A stretch of DNA of 64,000 bases from Lachnospiraceae bacterium (GCA_024693135.1 JAILLN010000042.1:1-64000); one strand, 5' to 3'. Counted from the first letter of the stretch, positions 8,790 to 18,212 are shown. Numbers and translations are program-made. The notes: generated from the sequence alone by a model not told the origin.

Positions 8790-8801
8790 GGAGAGGGGAG
8801 C

Positions 8802-10169
8802 ATGAATATACAAGGATTGAAGGTTTTGGTAATCGGGGCAGGGGTCAGCGGGATCGCGGCGGTGAAGCTTCTCGTGCTGGAGGGGGCGCTGCCGGTGCTC
8901 TTTGATTCCAATGACAAGGTTCTGGTGGAGGACGGGGGAGAGAAATCTCCTCTGGAGAATATCCCGTTTTATATGGGAAGCCTGCCGGATAAGGTGGCGA
9001 AAAGCATCGACATGGTGGTCGTAAGCCCCGGCGTGCCGCTGGACAATCCTACGGTTGCCATGTTCCGCGGACGCCATATCAAGATATGGGGAGAGATCGA
9101 GCTGGCTTATGAATTTGCGAAGGGCAGGCTCATGGCCGTCACGGGCACCAACGGAAAAACCACCACGGTCACCCTTCTGGGGGAGATCGTGAAGAATTAT
9201 GTTGAGCAGAGAGGCTCCGGCAAGGCTTTTGTGGTGGGAAATATCGGAAACCCCTATACGGCAGAGGTGCAGGAAATGACGGAGGACTCCATCACGGTGG
9301 CGGAGATCAGCTCCTTCCAGCTGGAAACCATCGAAAAGTTCCACCCGGATGTGTCGGCGATCCTCAATATCACGCCGGATCACCTGAACCGGCATGGTTC
9401 CATGGAAAACTACGTGTCGATCAAAAAGAAGATCGCGCTGAACCAGAAGGAGACGGATACCATCGTCCTGAATTATGACGATCCCTATACCCGTGCCTTC
9501 GGGGAAGAGACCAAGGCCAAGGTGGTGTATTTTTCCTCGAAGGAGGAGAAGCCGGTAAGCCTGGACTGCCTGTATCTGAAGGACGGGGTCATTTATTACA
9601 ATGGGGAAAAGGTCATTGAAACCGGCAGGATGAAGCTGCTCGGCACCCATAATTATGAGAACGTGATGGCGGCCGCGGGAATGGCCCTGAGCTTTGGGAT
9701 CCCCATGGACCTGATCTCCGAGACGATCCGGGATTTCCATCCGGTGGAACACAGGATCGAGTTTGTGGAGACGGTGAATGGAGTGGATTACTATAATGAT
9801 TCGAAGGGAACCAATCCGGACGCCGCCATCCGGGCAGTAGATGCCATGTCAAAGCAGACGGTTCTTATTGCCGGGGGGTTTGACAAGCATTCTAAGTACG
9901 ATGAATGGATCGAGCATTTCCCCGGGAAGATCCGCCTGCTGGTGCTTATGGGCCAGACGGCAGAGGACATCGAAAGCTGCGCCAGGTCCCATGGATTTGA
10001 GAATATCCGGATGGCGGACAGCATGGAGGAGGCGGTGCAGACTGCCTACAGGGAAGCGGAGCCCGGAGAGGCGGTGCTGCTGTCCCCTGCCTGCGCCAGC
10101 TGGGGGATGTTCCGCAATTATGAAGAGCGGGGCAGGATATTTAAGGAAGAGGTAAGGAAGCTGTCATGA
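8802..10169 (+). CDS. murD: UDP-N-acetylmuramoyl-L-alanine--D-glutamate ligase
   Basis: The 455-aa Mur ligase adds D-glutamate to UDP-MurNAc-L-Ala. It has the N-terminal Rossmann-like VLVIGAGVSG, the P-loop VTGTNGKTTT, the ISSFQLETI segment, ITPDHLNRHG, and the C-terminal YNDSKGTNPDAAIRAV and LIAGGFDKHS. A GGGAGAGGGGAG site precedes the ATG. It lies 12 bases after mraY and overlaps the next gene by four bases. Confidence 0.98.
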   Translation: MNIQGLKVLVIGAGVSGIAAVKLLVLEGALPVLFDSNDKVLVEDGGEKSPLENIPFYMGSLPDKVAKSIDMVVVSPGVPLDNPTVAMFRGRHIKIWGEIELAYEFAKGRLMAVTGTNGKTTTVTLLGEIVKNYVEQRGSGKAFVVGNIGNPYTAEVQEMTEDSITVAEISSFQLETIEKFHPDVSAILNITPDHLNRHGSMENYVSIKKKIALNQKETDTIVLNYDDPYTRAFGEETKAKVVYFSSKEEKPVSLDCLYLKDGVIYYNGEKVIETGRMKLLGTHNYENVMAAAGMALSFGIPMDLISETIRDFHPVEHRIEFVETVNGVDYYNDSKGTNPDAAIRAVDAMSKQTVLIAGGFDKHSKYDEWIEHFPGKIRLLVLMGQTAEDIESCARSHGFENIRMADSMEEAVQTAYREAEPGEAVLLSPACASWGMFRNYEERGRIFKEEVRKLS

Positions 10170-11434
10170 GTCAGACGGGGACATATACAGGACAAGGATA
10201 CGCCGACAGATACCGGCTCGGGGAGGGCAGGAGCTCCCACAAAGACGGCCGTGAAGCAGGAAGCCGCCCGGAGCGCCCCTCGGCAAAGCAGGAAGCGGCA
10301 AGCACTGCAAAGCCCGGGCAGAAGACCTTTGTGGACCGTTCCCTGATCTTCATCGTGCTCTTCCTGCTCTGCTTCGGACTGATCATGATCTATTCCGCAA
10401 GCTCCTATGCCGCCATGAGGCAGGAAAATGACTCTGCGTACTTCCTGAAAAGCCAGATCCGGGCCACGATCCTGGGACTTGTGGGCATGATCATCATGTC
10501 CCGGGTCAATTACCATCTGCTGAGAAAAGCGGCCTGGCCGGCTTATGTGGGATCCCTGATCCTGATCCTTTTGGTGCTGACCCCTCTGGGAATGACGAAG
10601 AACGGGGCCAGGAGGTGGCTGAACCTGGGTCTTTCCCTGCAGCCTGCCGAGGTGGCCAAGGTGGGGATGATCATTTTCTTTGCGGCCTATATCTGCGCGA
10701 ACATGACGAGGATCGGCAAGATGAAGGGAATGATCCAGACCTTTCTTTGGGCTCTGCCTCCCTGTGCCTTTGTTTATTTCATCACGGACAACCTGAGCAC
10801 GGCCATCATTATCTTCGGGATCGTATATGTCATGATGTTCATCGCCTCCCCCAGAAGCTGGCCTTATGTGGTGGCCGCGATCGTCATCGTGCTTTTGGCT
10901 GTATCTGTGGTCTATGCGGTGGAGCATAATATCCTTCCTTCCGAGCTCTCCTACCGCCTGGCGCGGATCAAGATCTGGAGGAATCCGGAAAGCGATGCTG
11001 GAAATAAGGGCTTCCAGACCCTCCAGGCACTGTATTCCATAGGCTCCGGGGGATTCCTGGGAAAGGGGCTGGGGCAGAGCACCCAGAAGTACCGGCATCT
11101 GCCCGAGGCGCAGAATGACATGATCTTTGCCATCGTCTGTGAGGAGCTTGGGATTTTCGGGGCTTTGGCGGTGATGCTTCTCTTTGCGCTCCTGATCTGG
11201 CATTTCCTTCATATCGCAAACAATGCCCCGGATCTTTTCGGCTCCCTGCTGGTGACCGGGGTCCTGACCCATTTCGCGCTGCAGGTGGTGCTGAATATCG
11301 CCGTGGTGACCAATCTCCTTCCAAATACGGGGATCACCCTGCCCTTTATTTCCTACGGGGGGTCGTCGACGCTCTTTCTTCTGGTGGAGATCGGCATCGT
11401 CTTAAGCGTGTCACGGAGCATCAAGCTTGAATAG
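10166..11434 (+). CDS. ftsW: FtsW/SpoVE-type peptidoglycan polymerase
   Basis: A 422-aa SEDS protein with about ten membrane helices. It shows FGLIMIYSAS, TKNGARRWLNLG, LQPAEVAKVG, the LPEAQNDMIFAIVCEELG loop, and the terminal PNTGITLPFISYGGSS signature. SEDS proteins polymerise glycan strands with a cognate class B PBP, here ftsI in the same cluster. A basic, disordered N-terminus of about 50 residues comes before the first helix. murG, normally the next gene, is absent. Confidence 0.95.
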   Translation: MSQTGTYTGQGYADRYRLGEGRSSHKDGREAGSRPERPSAKQEAASTAKPGQKTFVDRSLIFIVLFLLCFGLIMIYSASSYAAMRQENDSAYFLKSQIRATILGLVGMIIMSRVNYHLLRKAAWPAYVGSLILILLVLTPLGMTKNGARRWLNLGLSLQPAEVAKVGMIIFFAAYICANMTRIGKMKGMIQTFLWALPPCAFVYFITDNLSTAIIIFGIVYVMMFIASPRSWPYVVAAIVIVLLAVSVVYAVEHNILPSELSYRLARIKIWRNPESDAGNKGFQTLQALYSIGSGGFLGKGLGQSTQKYRHLPEAQNDMIFAIVCEELGIFGALAVMLLFALLIWHFLHIANNAPDLFGSLLVTGVLTHFALQVVLNIAVVTNLLPNTGITLPFISYGGSSTLFLLVEIGIVLSVSRSIKLE

Positions 11435-12164
11435 CTACCAGGAAAAAAGAATACGGATCCGGGTGATGGCGGCCTCTGTGGGAGCCGCCGTTTTCATCAT
11501 CGCATTTACGGTTCTTCTGGTGTATTTCAAGGTGGATACCGTGGACGTATCCGGCAATACGCAGTATACGGACGATGAGATCCGGGAAATGGTGCTTTCC
11601 CGGGTTCCGGCGGATAATTCGATCTTGTTATATATTTATTATCACAATAGGTCCATCACAGACATCCCCTTTATCGAAAAGATGGACGTCAGGATCGTAT
11701 CTCCCAGCGAGGTGGCGGTGCAGGTGTATGAAAAGGCCATCGCCGGATATGTGAAGTATCTGGGAAGGTATATGTATTTTGACCGGGACGGGATCATCGT
11801 GGAAAGCGCGACGGAGCCTCTGCCGCAGATCCCCTATGTGACGGGGCTGAAGTTTGACGAGTGCGTGATGTATGAGCCGCTTCCGGTGGGGAGCAGCGAT
11901 GTTTTTGCCAAGATCCTCTCCATCACGCAGCTGCTGGAAAAATATGAGATCGAGGCAGACCGGATCTATTTTGACGAAAACAGCGATATAACCCTCTATT
12001 TTGGAAATGCCAGGGTCATGATCGGCTCCCTGGATTATATCGATGAGAAGATGATGGGGCTGAAGGAGATCGTGCCGAAGCTTGCGGGGCTTTCCGGGGT
12101 GCTCCATATGGAGGATTTTAAGGCGGACAGCAATGCATCCATGATCACCTTCGAAAAGGATTGA
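11427..12164 (+). CDS. FtsQ/DivIB-type division protein
   Basis: A 245-aa bitopic protein. It has a short cytosolic end, one helix (about residues 12-34), a POTRA-like segment starting with VDVSGNTQYTDDEIREMV, and a beta domain with YVKYLGRYMYFDRDG. FtsQ/DivIB links FtsL and DivIC to the divisome. The start is TTG at 11427, inside the end of ftsW, supported by GGAG at 11415-11418. This TTG start and the eight-base overlap imply translational coupling. Confidence 0.88.
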   Translation: MNSYQEKRIRIRVMAASVGAAVFIIAFTVLLVYFKVDTVDVSGNTQYTDDEIREMVLSRVPADNSILLYIYYHNRSITDIPFIEKMDVRIVSPSEVAVQVYEKAIAGYVKYLGRYMYFDRDGIIVESATEPLPQIPYVTGLKFDECVMYEPLPVGSSDVFAKILSITQLLEKYEIEADRIYFDENSDITLYFGNARVMIGSLDYIDEKMMGLKEIVPKLAGLSGVLHMEDFKADSNASMITFEKD

Positions 12165-12203
12165 AATAAAAAAAAGTTTTGCGGCCTTATTATTTTTTTT
12201 TCT

Positions 12204-12255
12204 TACAAGATGTAGTTTGCATAAATGGATTATTGATCTACATCTTGTATTTTTT
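12204..12255 (+). terminator. Long-stem hairpin with T-run between ftsQ and ftsZ
   Basis: A 12-bp perfect stem, TACAAGATGTAG (12204-12215) with CTACATCTTGTA (12238-12249), is followed by six T. The loop is 22 bases, so the hairpin is large for a simple terminator. It separates ftsZ transcription from the upstream operon. Confidence 0.7.
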
Positions 12256-12311
12256 GCCTTATTTTACGGCTTTGGAGGACAGGGGGAGTAACAAATTATG
12301 TAAATTTTTTA

Positions 12312-12340
12312 TTGAAAAAAAGAAATTTTGATTGTAGTAT
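12312..12340 (+). promoter_or_regulatory. ftsZ promoter, TTGAAA-17-TAGTAT
   Basis: The -35 TTGAAA (12312-12317) and -10 TAGTAT (12335-12340) have a 17-base spacer and lie about 70 bases before the ftsZ start. Confidence 0.7.
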
Positions 12341-12408
12341 AAAGGAGATTCGAAAGAAGAGATTAGCGTGGAATGAATTCTTCGAAGAAAGGGTAAGGAG
12401 GAACAACC

Positions 12409-13662
12409 GTGTTCGAGATCAAGACAGACGGTACGGAGTATGCCTGCAAGATCCTGGTGATCGGGGTTGGAGGCGCGGGCAACAACGCGGTCAACAGAAT
12501 GGTAGATGAAGCAATCGGCGGAGTCGACTTTATCGGGATGAATACCGATAAGCAGGCTCTGCAGCTCTGCAAGGCGCCCAATCTGATCCAGATCGGGGAG
12601 AAGCTGACAAAGGGCCTGGGTGCAGGAGCACAGCCCGAGGTGGGAGCCAAGGCGGCAGAGGAGAGTATAGATGACATAACGAATGCCATGCGCGGATACG
12701 ACATGGTCTTCATTACCTGCGGCATGGGCGGAGGCACCGGTACCGGAGCCGCTCCCGTGATCGCAAAGTCGGCAAAGGATATGGGCATTTTGACGGTGGG
12801 CGTCGTGACGAAGCCCTTCCAGTTTGAAGCCAAGACCAGGATGAAGAATGCAGAGGCGGGGATCACGCGCTTAAGCGAAGCAGTGGATACGCTGATCGTC
12901 ATCCCCAATGAGAAGCTGAGGAAGATCGTAGACAAAAATACCTCCTTCTCAGATGCCCTCAAGAAGGCGGATGAAGTGCTGCAGCAGGCGGTGCAGGGCA
13001 TTACGGACCTCATCAATGTGCCGGCCCTCATCAACCTGGATTTTGCCGACGTAAGGACCATCATGAAGGATAAGGGCATCGCCCATATCGGGATCGGCGC
13101 GGGCAAGGGAGAGGACAAGGCCATCGAGGCAGTGAAGCAGGCCGTGGAAAGCCCTCTTCTGGAGACGACGATCAATGGCGCCCAGAATGTCATCATCAAT
13201 ATATCCGGAGATATCACCTTGGACGATGTGGGCTCTGCTTCGGACTATGTGGAGAGCCTTGCCGGGGATGACACAAACGTGATCTTTGGCGCAAAAGAGG
13301 ATAAGAACATGGCAGATCAGGTGACCATCACCGTGATCGCCACCGGCCTGGAGGATCCCATGGCCGCAGAGCAGGCTGCCATAAGGGCACAGCAGGAGGC
13401 GGCCGCCGGAGTCAGGAAGAAGAATTACGGAACCACCATGAAGGTGCCTCCGGTTACGAATAACATGGGATATGGCGTGAATTACGTCAATCCGGGCTAT
13501 AAGCCCATGAAGCCCGTGGCGCCCAATTCCTCCAGAGAGGTACAGATCATCCAGGGAGGATCCCAGATCGATCCGGGGCAGGGGAATGACAGAGGACAGG
13601 TCAATCTGACCCGCGTGGAGCCCAGGTCAATCAAGATCCCGGATTTCTTAAAGAAGCAGTGA
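12409..13662 (+). CDS. ftsZ: Cell division GTPase FtsZ
   Basis: A 417-aa tubulin-like GTPase that forms the Z ring. It shows [15 protein letters not shown], the tubulin signature [11 protein letters not shown], and the T7-loop region with [12 protein letters not shown] variable linker follows, and the conserved end [19 protein letters not shown]-like tail is the docking peptide for partners. The start is GTG, placed after AAGGAGGAAC. It has its own promoter and is followed by nrdR. Confidence 0.99.
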   Translation: MFEIKTDGTEYACKILVIGVGGAGNNAVNRMVDEAIGGVDFIGMNTDKQALQLCKAPNLIQIGEKLTKGLGAGAQPEVGAKAAEESIDDITNAMRGYDMVFITCGMGGGTGTGAAPVIAKSAKDMGILTVGVVTKPFQFEAKTRMKNAEAGITRLSEAVDTLIVIPNEKLRKIVDKNTSFSDALKKADEVLQQAVQGITDLINVPALINLDFADVRTIMKDKGIAHIGIGAGKGEDKAIEAVKQAVESPLLETTINGAQNVIINISGDITLDDVGSASDYVESLAGDDTNVIFGAKEDKNMADQVTITVIATGLEDPMAAEQAAIRAQQEAAAGVRKKNYGTTMKVPPVTNNMGYGVNYVNPGYKPMKPVAPNSSREVQIIQGGSQIDPGQGNDRGQVNLTRVEPRSIKIPDFLKKQ

Positions 13663-13746
13663 TCCGGGACGTGGGAGGAAGCAGACCGCCCTCGGAGCGG
13701 CCGGCAAAATCCCCTTCCGAAATAAAGAAAGAATGGTGATAACAAT

Positions 13747-14199
13747 ATGAGATGTCCTTTTTGCAGTCATGAGAATACCAGGGTCATTGATTCCCGCCCG
13801 GCAGAGGAGAATAATTCCATCCGCCGGAGAAGGGTCTGCGATGAGTGCGGCAAGCGGTTTACCACTTATGAGAAAATTGAAACGATCCCGCTGATCGTGA
13901 TCAAGAAAGACAAGAGCAGGGAAGTATACAACCGGGAAAAGATCGAAAAGGGCGTCATGATCGCCTGCCGGAAGAGACCGGTTTCCGCGGAGCAGATCGA
14001 GCATCTGGTAAACTCCATCGAAACAGAGGTTTACGCCAAGGAGGATAAGGAGGTGCCGAGCTCCATGATCGGGGAGCTGATCATGGACAAGCTCAAGGAC
14101 GTGGATCCGGTGGCATATGTCCGGTTCGCTTCGGTCTACCGGGAGTTTAAGGACATCAATACCTTCATGGATGAGCTGAGAAAAGTGCTGGATAAATAA
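13747..14199 (+). CDS. nrdR: Transcriptional repressor NrdR
   Basis: A 150-aa protein with an N-terminal zinc ribbon (MRCPFCSH, CDECGKRF; cysteines 3, 6, 31, 34). The basic segment RRRRVC and an ATP-cone domain (IPLIVIKKDKSREVYNREKI) follow. NrdR senses ATP/dATP and represses ribonucleotide reductase genes. Placement after ftsZ is common in Clostridia. A terminator follows. Confidence 0.97.
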   Translation: MRCPFCSHENTRVIDSRPAEENNSIRRRRVCDECGKRFTTYEKIETIPLIVIKKDKSREVYNREKIEKGVMIACRKRPVSAEQIEHLVNSIETEVYAKEDKEVPSSMIGELIMDKLKDVDPVAYVRFASVYREFKDINTFMDELRKVLDK

Positions 14200-14203
14200 A
14201 AAA

Positions 14204-14238
14204 AGCAGGCTCTGCGTACCGCGCAGGGCTTTCTTTTT
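14204..14238 (+). terminator. Terminator after nrdR
   Basis: The GC stem GCTCTGCG (14209-14216) pairs with CGCAGGGC (14222-14229, one G-T pair), flanked by an A-run and followed by a T-rich tract. The next gene starts only about 10 bases later, so some read-through may feed it. Confidence 0.8.
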
Positions 14239-14248
14239 GAAAGGGATT

Positions 14249-14779
14249 ATGAGATTCTTTCCGACAGCCGACATATCGTCGGTATACCAGATCAATTTCA
14301 AGAGGCTGTATGGGATCGGCATCCGCGGCCTGATCTTTGACATCGACAATACGCTGGTGGAGCATGATGCGCCGGCCGATGAAGGGACAGTGAGACTTTT
14401 TGAGACGATCCGCGGGGCAGGGATCGGGACCTGCCTGCTGTCAAATAATCAGGAAAAAAGGGTGAAGCCGTTTGCGGAGGCTGTGGGGTCGGAGTACGTA
14501 TTTAAGGCAGGAAAGCCATCGCCTAAGGGCTGCAGGGAAGCCATGGAGATCATGCATACGGATGAGGAGAGCACGCTCCTGATCGGAGACCAGCTTTTTA
14601 CCGACGTCTGGTGTGCCTACAATGCCGGGATCCGAAGCGTCTTGGTCAGCCGGATCGCTTTTCATGAGAGATTCTGGATCCACCTGAAGAGGATACCGGA
14701 GGCGCTTCTGCTCTTGCTGTACCGGATCCTGCCGCGAAGGAGAGATCGCAAGCTGGAGGAGGCTTTATATGAAAATTGA
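14249..14779 (+). CDS. YqeG-family HAD IIIA phosphatase
   Basis: The 176-aa product has the HAD motif I FDIDNTLVEHD, motif II near CLLSNNQEKR, a lysine in FKAGKPSPKGC and motif IV LLIGDQLFTDVWCA. This matches the YqeG family of predicted phosphatases. Start ATG 14249 follows AAAGGG at close range; a TTG at 14237 is the alternative. It overlaps aroE by 11 bases and heads the aro gene row. The substrate is not evident. Confidence 0.9.
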   Translation: MRFFPTADISSVYQINFKRLYGIGIRGLIFDIDNTLVEHDAPADEGTVRLFETIRGAGIGTCLLSNNQEKRVKPFAEAVGSEYVFKAGKPSPKGCREAMEIMHTDEESTLLIGDQLFTDVWCAYNAGIRSVLVSRIAFHERFWIHLKRIPEALLLLLYRILPRRRDRKLEEALYEN

Positions 14780-15605
14780 CGGAAATACAGGGGTACTTGG
14801 GATCATCGGAGATCCGGTGGCCCACAGCGGAAGCCCGTCACTGCACAATTTCCTGGCAGAAAAGCTTGGGGACAACCTGGTCTATGTGCCGTTTCCCGTA
14901 AAGCCGCAGGGCTTAAGCGCGGCGATCCAGGGGGCTTACCGGCTGGGGATCCGCGGGATGAACGTGACGGTGCCGCATAAGCAGACCGTGCTGGAGGAAG
15001 TGACGGAGCTGGATGATGCCGCCCTGACCATCGGTGCGGTGAATACCCTGGTGCGGATCCGGGGCGGATATAAGGGTTATAACACGGACTATTCCGGCTT
15101 TATGCGGCAGCTGGATCATGATTCGGTGATCGTATATGACAAGCCGGTGATCGTGCTCGGAGCCGGGGGAGCCGCTCATGCCGTGATCTATGCCCTGGAA
15201 AAGATCGGGGCTTCCGAGATATACCTGCTGAACCGCTCCAGGGACAAGGCGGAAAAAGACTTCGGGAAGCGGAAGAATATCCGGATCCTGGACTTCGAGG
15301 ACTGGGAGAAGATCCCGAAGGCGAAATATATCTGCATCCAGTGCACCAGCGTGGGGCTTGCTCCGAGGGAAAAAGAGTGCGTGATCCGGGACGAGGGCTT
15401 CTTTGAGCTGATCCAGACAGGAGTAGACCTGATCTATGATCCCCGGGAGACGGTCTTTATGAAAAAAGTGAGGGAACACGGCGGACAGGCATATAACGGC
15501 CTCAGGATGCTGATGTACCAGGCCGTGTCGGCCTATGAGCTTTTTGCAGACCGGGAAGTGCCGGAGGAGGTGCTGGAGGAGCTGTATGAGCAGCTTGATC
15601 CTTGA
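14769..15605 (+). CDS. aroE: Shikimate dehydrogenase
   Basis: A 278-aa enzyme reducing 3-dehydroshikimate to shikimate with NADPH. It shows the substrate site GDPVAHSGSPSLHN, GMNVTVPHK with the catalytic lysine, GAVNTL, the nucleotide loop VLGAGGAAHAVIYAL, and the C-terminal NGLRMLMYQAVSAYELF. It overlaps the genes on both sides. Confidence 0.97.
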   Translation: MKIDGNTGVLGIIGDPVAHSGSPSLHNFLAEKLGDNLVYVPFPVKPQGLSAAIQGAYRLGIRGMNVTVPHKQTVLEEVTELDDAALTIGAVNTLVRIRGGYKGYNTDYSGFMRQLDHDSVIVYDKPVIVLGAGGAAHAVIYALEKIGASEIYLLNRSRDKAEKDFGKRKNIRILDFEDWEKIPKAKYICIQCTSVGLAPREKECVIRDEGFFELIQTGVDLIYDPRETVFMKKVREHGGQAYNGLRMLMYQAVSAYELFADREVPEEVLEELYEQLDP

Positions 15606-16104
15606 GGGCTTCATGGGCTCCGGGAAAAGCACCGTGGCCGCAAGGCTTTCGGAAAAGCTGGGGCTGCCTCTGATCGATACGGATGCGGAGATCGAAAGAA
15701 GGGCGGGAAAAACCATATCGGCCATCTTTGCGGAGGAAGGGGAAGAAGCCTTCCGGGATATGGAAACAGAATGCCTGAAGCAGATCAGGAGGCTTCAGGA
15801 AAAGGAGCCCGGCGACAGGGTGATCTCATTGGGCGGCGGGATGCCGGTGAGGGAAGAAAACCGGGCGCTGCTTAAGGAGATCGGCACAGTGATCTATCTA
15901 AAGGCGGAGCCGGAGCTTCTGATCAGGAGGCTGGAAAAAGAAACCGGCAGCCGTCCGATGCTTTCCGGGAAGGATCTGGCAGAAAGAGTGCATAGCCTTC
16001 TGGGGGAAAGAGAGGAAGCCTACAGGGAGGCTGCCGATGTGGTCATCCTTTTGGAAGAAGGGGAGGATGTGGCGGAAAGGATCAGAAAGGAACTCAGACG
16101 ATGA
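15586..16104 (+). CDS. aroK: Shikimate kinase
   Basis: A 172-aa P-loop kinase that phosphorylates shikimate at O3. It has the Walker A GFMGSGKST, the shikimate-site region DTDAEIERRAGKTI and SLGGGMPV. The ATG at 15586 has GGAGGAG just upstream and gives the normal length; an upstream frame start at 15535 lies inside aroE. It overlaps aroE by 20 bases and aroQ by four. Confidence 0.96.
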   Translation: MSSLILEGFMGSGKSTVAARLSEKLGLPLIDTDAEIERRAGKTISAIFAEEGEEAFRDMETECLKQIRRLQEKEPGDRVISLGGGMPVREENRALLKEIGTVIYLKAEPELLIRRLEKETGSRPMLSGKDLAERVHSLLGEREEAYREAADVVILLEEGEDVAERIRKELRR

Positions 16105-16538
16105 AGATATTGGTGATCAATGGCCCGAACCTGAATTTTTTGGGGATACGCGACCGGACGGTATATGGGAGCGGGAGCTATGATGACCTTGTGGCAATGA
16201 TTCAAAAAAAGGCCCATGAGGAGGGCTTCGAGGCGGAGTGCTTCCAGTCCAACCACGAGGGAGCCCTGATCGACCGGATCCAGGAGGCGTATTCTGACGG
16301 GACGGACGGGATCGTGATCAATCCCGGCGCCTATGCCCATTATTCCTATGCATTATATGACGCCCTGGATTCCTACCATACGATCCCGAAGGTGGAGGTG
16401 CATATCTCGGATATAAGGAAGCGGGACGAATTCCGGAGAAACTCGGTCACGGCCCCTGCCTGCGACAGGCAGATCGTAGGCCATGGCACGGAGGGATACC
16501 TGGAGGCAATGGATTATATAAGGAGCATGAAGCCATGA
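16101..16538 (+). CDS. aroQ: Type II 3-dehydroquinate dehydratase
   Basis: A 145-aa enzyme converting 3-dehydroquinate to 3-dehydroshikimate. It shows INGPNLNFLGIRD with the catalytic tyrosine nearby, CFQSNHEGALIDRI, INPGAYAHYSYAL and EVHISDIRKRDEFRR. Its two pathway partners aroE and aroK are directly upstream, with four-base overlap. The dodecameric type II fold is usual in Firmicutes. Confidence 0.97.
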   Translation: MKILVINGPNLNFLGIRDRTVYGSGSYDDLVAMIQKKAHEEGFEAECFQSNHEGALIDRIQEAYSDGTDGIVINPGAYAHYSYALYDALDSYHTIPKVEVHISDIRKRDEFRRNSVTAPACDRQIVGHGTEGYLEAMDYIRSMKP

Positions 16539-17152
16539 AGCGTTATACCGGAATGAGGAGGCTTACGGACAATCCCTTCCTGAACCTGGTGGAGATGGAT
16601 GCCTTAAGGAGGGACGGGAGCCCGTTCAAATACTATTTTGCAACCCGCAGGAAGGAGGGCTCGGATAGAGTCCTTGACCATAGCACAGACCCGGACGGCA
16701 TATCGCTGTTTGCCGTACATAAGCAGAAGAAGGGCGTGGTGCTGATCCGGGAGTACCGCTTTCCCATCGATGCGTACATCCTGGATGTGCCGGCGGGGCT
16801 GGTGGAGCCCGGGGAGGATCCGCTTTCCGGGGCAGTGAGGGAATTCAAGGAAGAAACAGGGATGGATTTTGAGCCGGTGAAGGACGTGGATGAGTGCATG
16901 CAGAAGGGCACGTATTCCTCCGTCGGCCTTACGGATGAAATGATCTCCACCATATACGGCTATGCCTTTGGAGAGCCGGACAATACGCATCTGGAGGCTT
17001 CTGAAGACATCAGGGCTTTTGTGGCGGACCGGGAGGAATGCCGGAGGATCCTCAGGGAGGAAAGGATCACCATGAGGGCAGCTTATCTGCTCATGCTTTA
17101 TCTGAGCATGCCGGAGGATGATCCCTTCCGCTTTCTTCATTGCGCTGACTGA
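16535..17152 (+). CDS. NUDIX hydrolase, ADP-ribose pyrophosphatase-like
   Basis: The 205-aa protein has a complete Nudix box, GLVEPGEDPLSGAVREFKEE followed by TG. It is preceded by YRFPIDAYILDVPAGL, which is typical of ADP-sugar pyrophosphatases. It overlaps aroQ by four bases and closes the aro row. Its stop codon at 17150-17152 directly abuts the left direct repeat of the inovirus, so the phage inserted exactly behind this gene without damaging it. Confidence 0.9.
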   Translation: MKRYTGMRRLTDNPFLNLVEMDALRRDGSPFKYYFATRRKEGSDRVLDHSTDPDGISLFAVHKQKKGVVLIREYRFPIDAYILDVPAGLVEPGEDPLSGAVREFKEETGMDFEPVKDVDECMQKGTYSSVGLTDEMISTIYGYAFGEPDNTHLEASEDIRAFVADREECRRILREERITMRAAYLLMLYLSMPEDDPFRFLHCAD

Positions 17153-17167
17153 AAAGTGAAACAATAT
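17153..17167. repeat. Left direct repeat (attL candidate)
   Basis: AAAGTGAAACAATAT starts at the base after the NUDIX stop codon and is repeated exactly at 25162-25176. It runs into a 12-bp palindrome AACAATATTGTT (17160-17171) that overlaps the transposase stop codon. Confidence 0.8.
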
Positions 17168-17169
17168 TG

Positions 17170-18186
17170 TTAATTTGTCAATAGTTTTAGACATTTAATA
17201 TTTTCGTAACATTTTTTTGGCGTATTTCCTAATAGGATCCTTCTGGGCATGTTATTCATCCATTCCATAATTTTCTGTATTTGACTTTTTGTATAATTGC
17301 CTATATCGGATCCTTTTGGGATCCAACGCCGAATTATTCGATTATTGAACTCATTACTTCCACGCTCCCCGGATCTGTATGGGTGACAGAAATATATTTT
17401 GCAGTTAATCAGCTTTTCTATCTTCCGCCAATCTGAAAATTCCGACCCATTATCAAATGTGATTGTTTTTATATCAACCTTATATGTTTTTGATATTTTC
17501 TTAAAAGCATTTATTACTGAATCAGCAGATCTATCTTTAATCTTTTGTATAATCTCAAACCTTGTTTTTCTTTCCGTTAGGACTAAAAGGCAAGTTTTTG
17601 AACCTGTCCCGGATCCACTGTAAACAGTATCTCCTTCCCAATGACCAAATTCCATACGGCCTTCAGCTTCTTCTGGCCTTTCTTCTATCTTTCTTGATTC
17701 TATATTTTTCCATGCAGGTCTTTTTTCATTTTTCTTTTTGTTCTTCTTCCTTCTGCCTTCCGGCAGATCCTTATAGGTCAAATTAAGAAAAAGACCCTTT
17801 TCCAAATAATTGTATAAAGTCTGTTCTGTAAGCTCTACTTTTCTATCAGTATTTTTTGCAATCCATTGAAGGGCAGAATAAAAAGAAAAGTGGTTCTTTT
17901 TAACCACATTCCCAATAAACTCTAATAATTCAACATTGTTCCCTATTTTCAAATCAACACCGCAACGTGAATAATTTTCATGCTTCACACGCTCCCCGGC
18001 ATCGGCTAAATATTTTTCATATTCAATGAAATATGTATTCCTCTGCTTTACTGATCCTCTTTTAATTTCATTGTATATAGTCTGTTTTGACCTTCCTAAA
18101 ATCTCTGCTATTTTATATGGCTTTAATCCTTGACCCAGTAATGTTTCTATCTTTACTCTTTCAACAAAAGTTAAACTTTTTCCCAT
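17170..18186 (-). CDS. IS30-family transposase, likely phage integrase
   Basis: A 338-aa protein with an N-terminal helix-turn-helix (GLKPYKIAEILGRSKQTIYN, about residues 20-39). The DDE core has Asp186 (GHWEGDT), Asp245 (TFDNGSEF) and Glu279 (ERGSNEFNN). The 33-residue gap between the last two is the IS30 hallmark. The ATG at 18186 has a seven-G ribosome site, like other genes of this phage. It is the last gene of the phage, next to the left repeat. No terminal inverted repeats bracket it alone, so it does not look like a separate insertion sequence that landed in the phage. Transposase-type integration is known for some inoviruses. Confidence 0.93.
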   Translation of the reverse strand: MGKSLTFVERVKIETLLGQGLKPYKIAEILGRSKQTIYNEIKRGSVKQRNTYFIEYEKYLADAGERVKHENYSRCGVDLKIGNNVELLEFIGNVVKKNHFSFYSALQWIAKNTDRKVELTEQTLYNYLEKGLFLNLTYKDLPEGRRKKNKKKNEKRPAWKNIESRKIEERPEEAEGRMEFGHWEGDTVYSGSGTGSKTCLLVLTERKTRFEIIQKIKDRSADSVINAFKKISKTYKVDIKTITFDNGSEFSDWRKIEKLINCKIYFCHPYRSGERGSNEFNNRIIRRWIPKGSDIGNYTKSQIQKIMEWMNNMPRRILLGNTPKKCYENIKCLKLLTN

Positions 18187-18212
18187 TTTCTTTGCACCCC
18201 CCCCTTTTTTTG

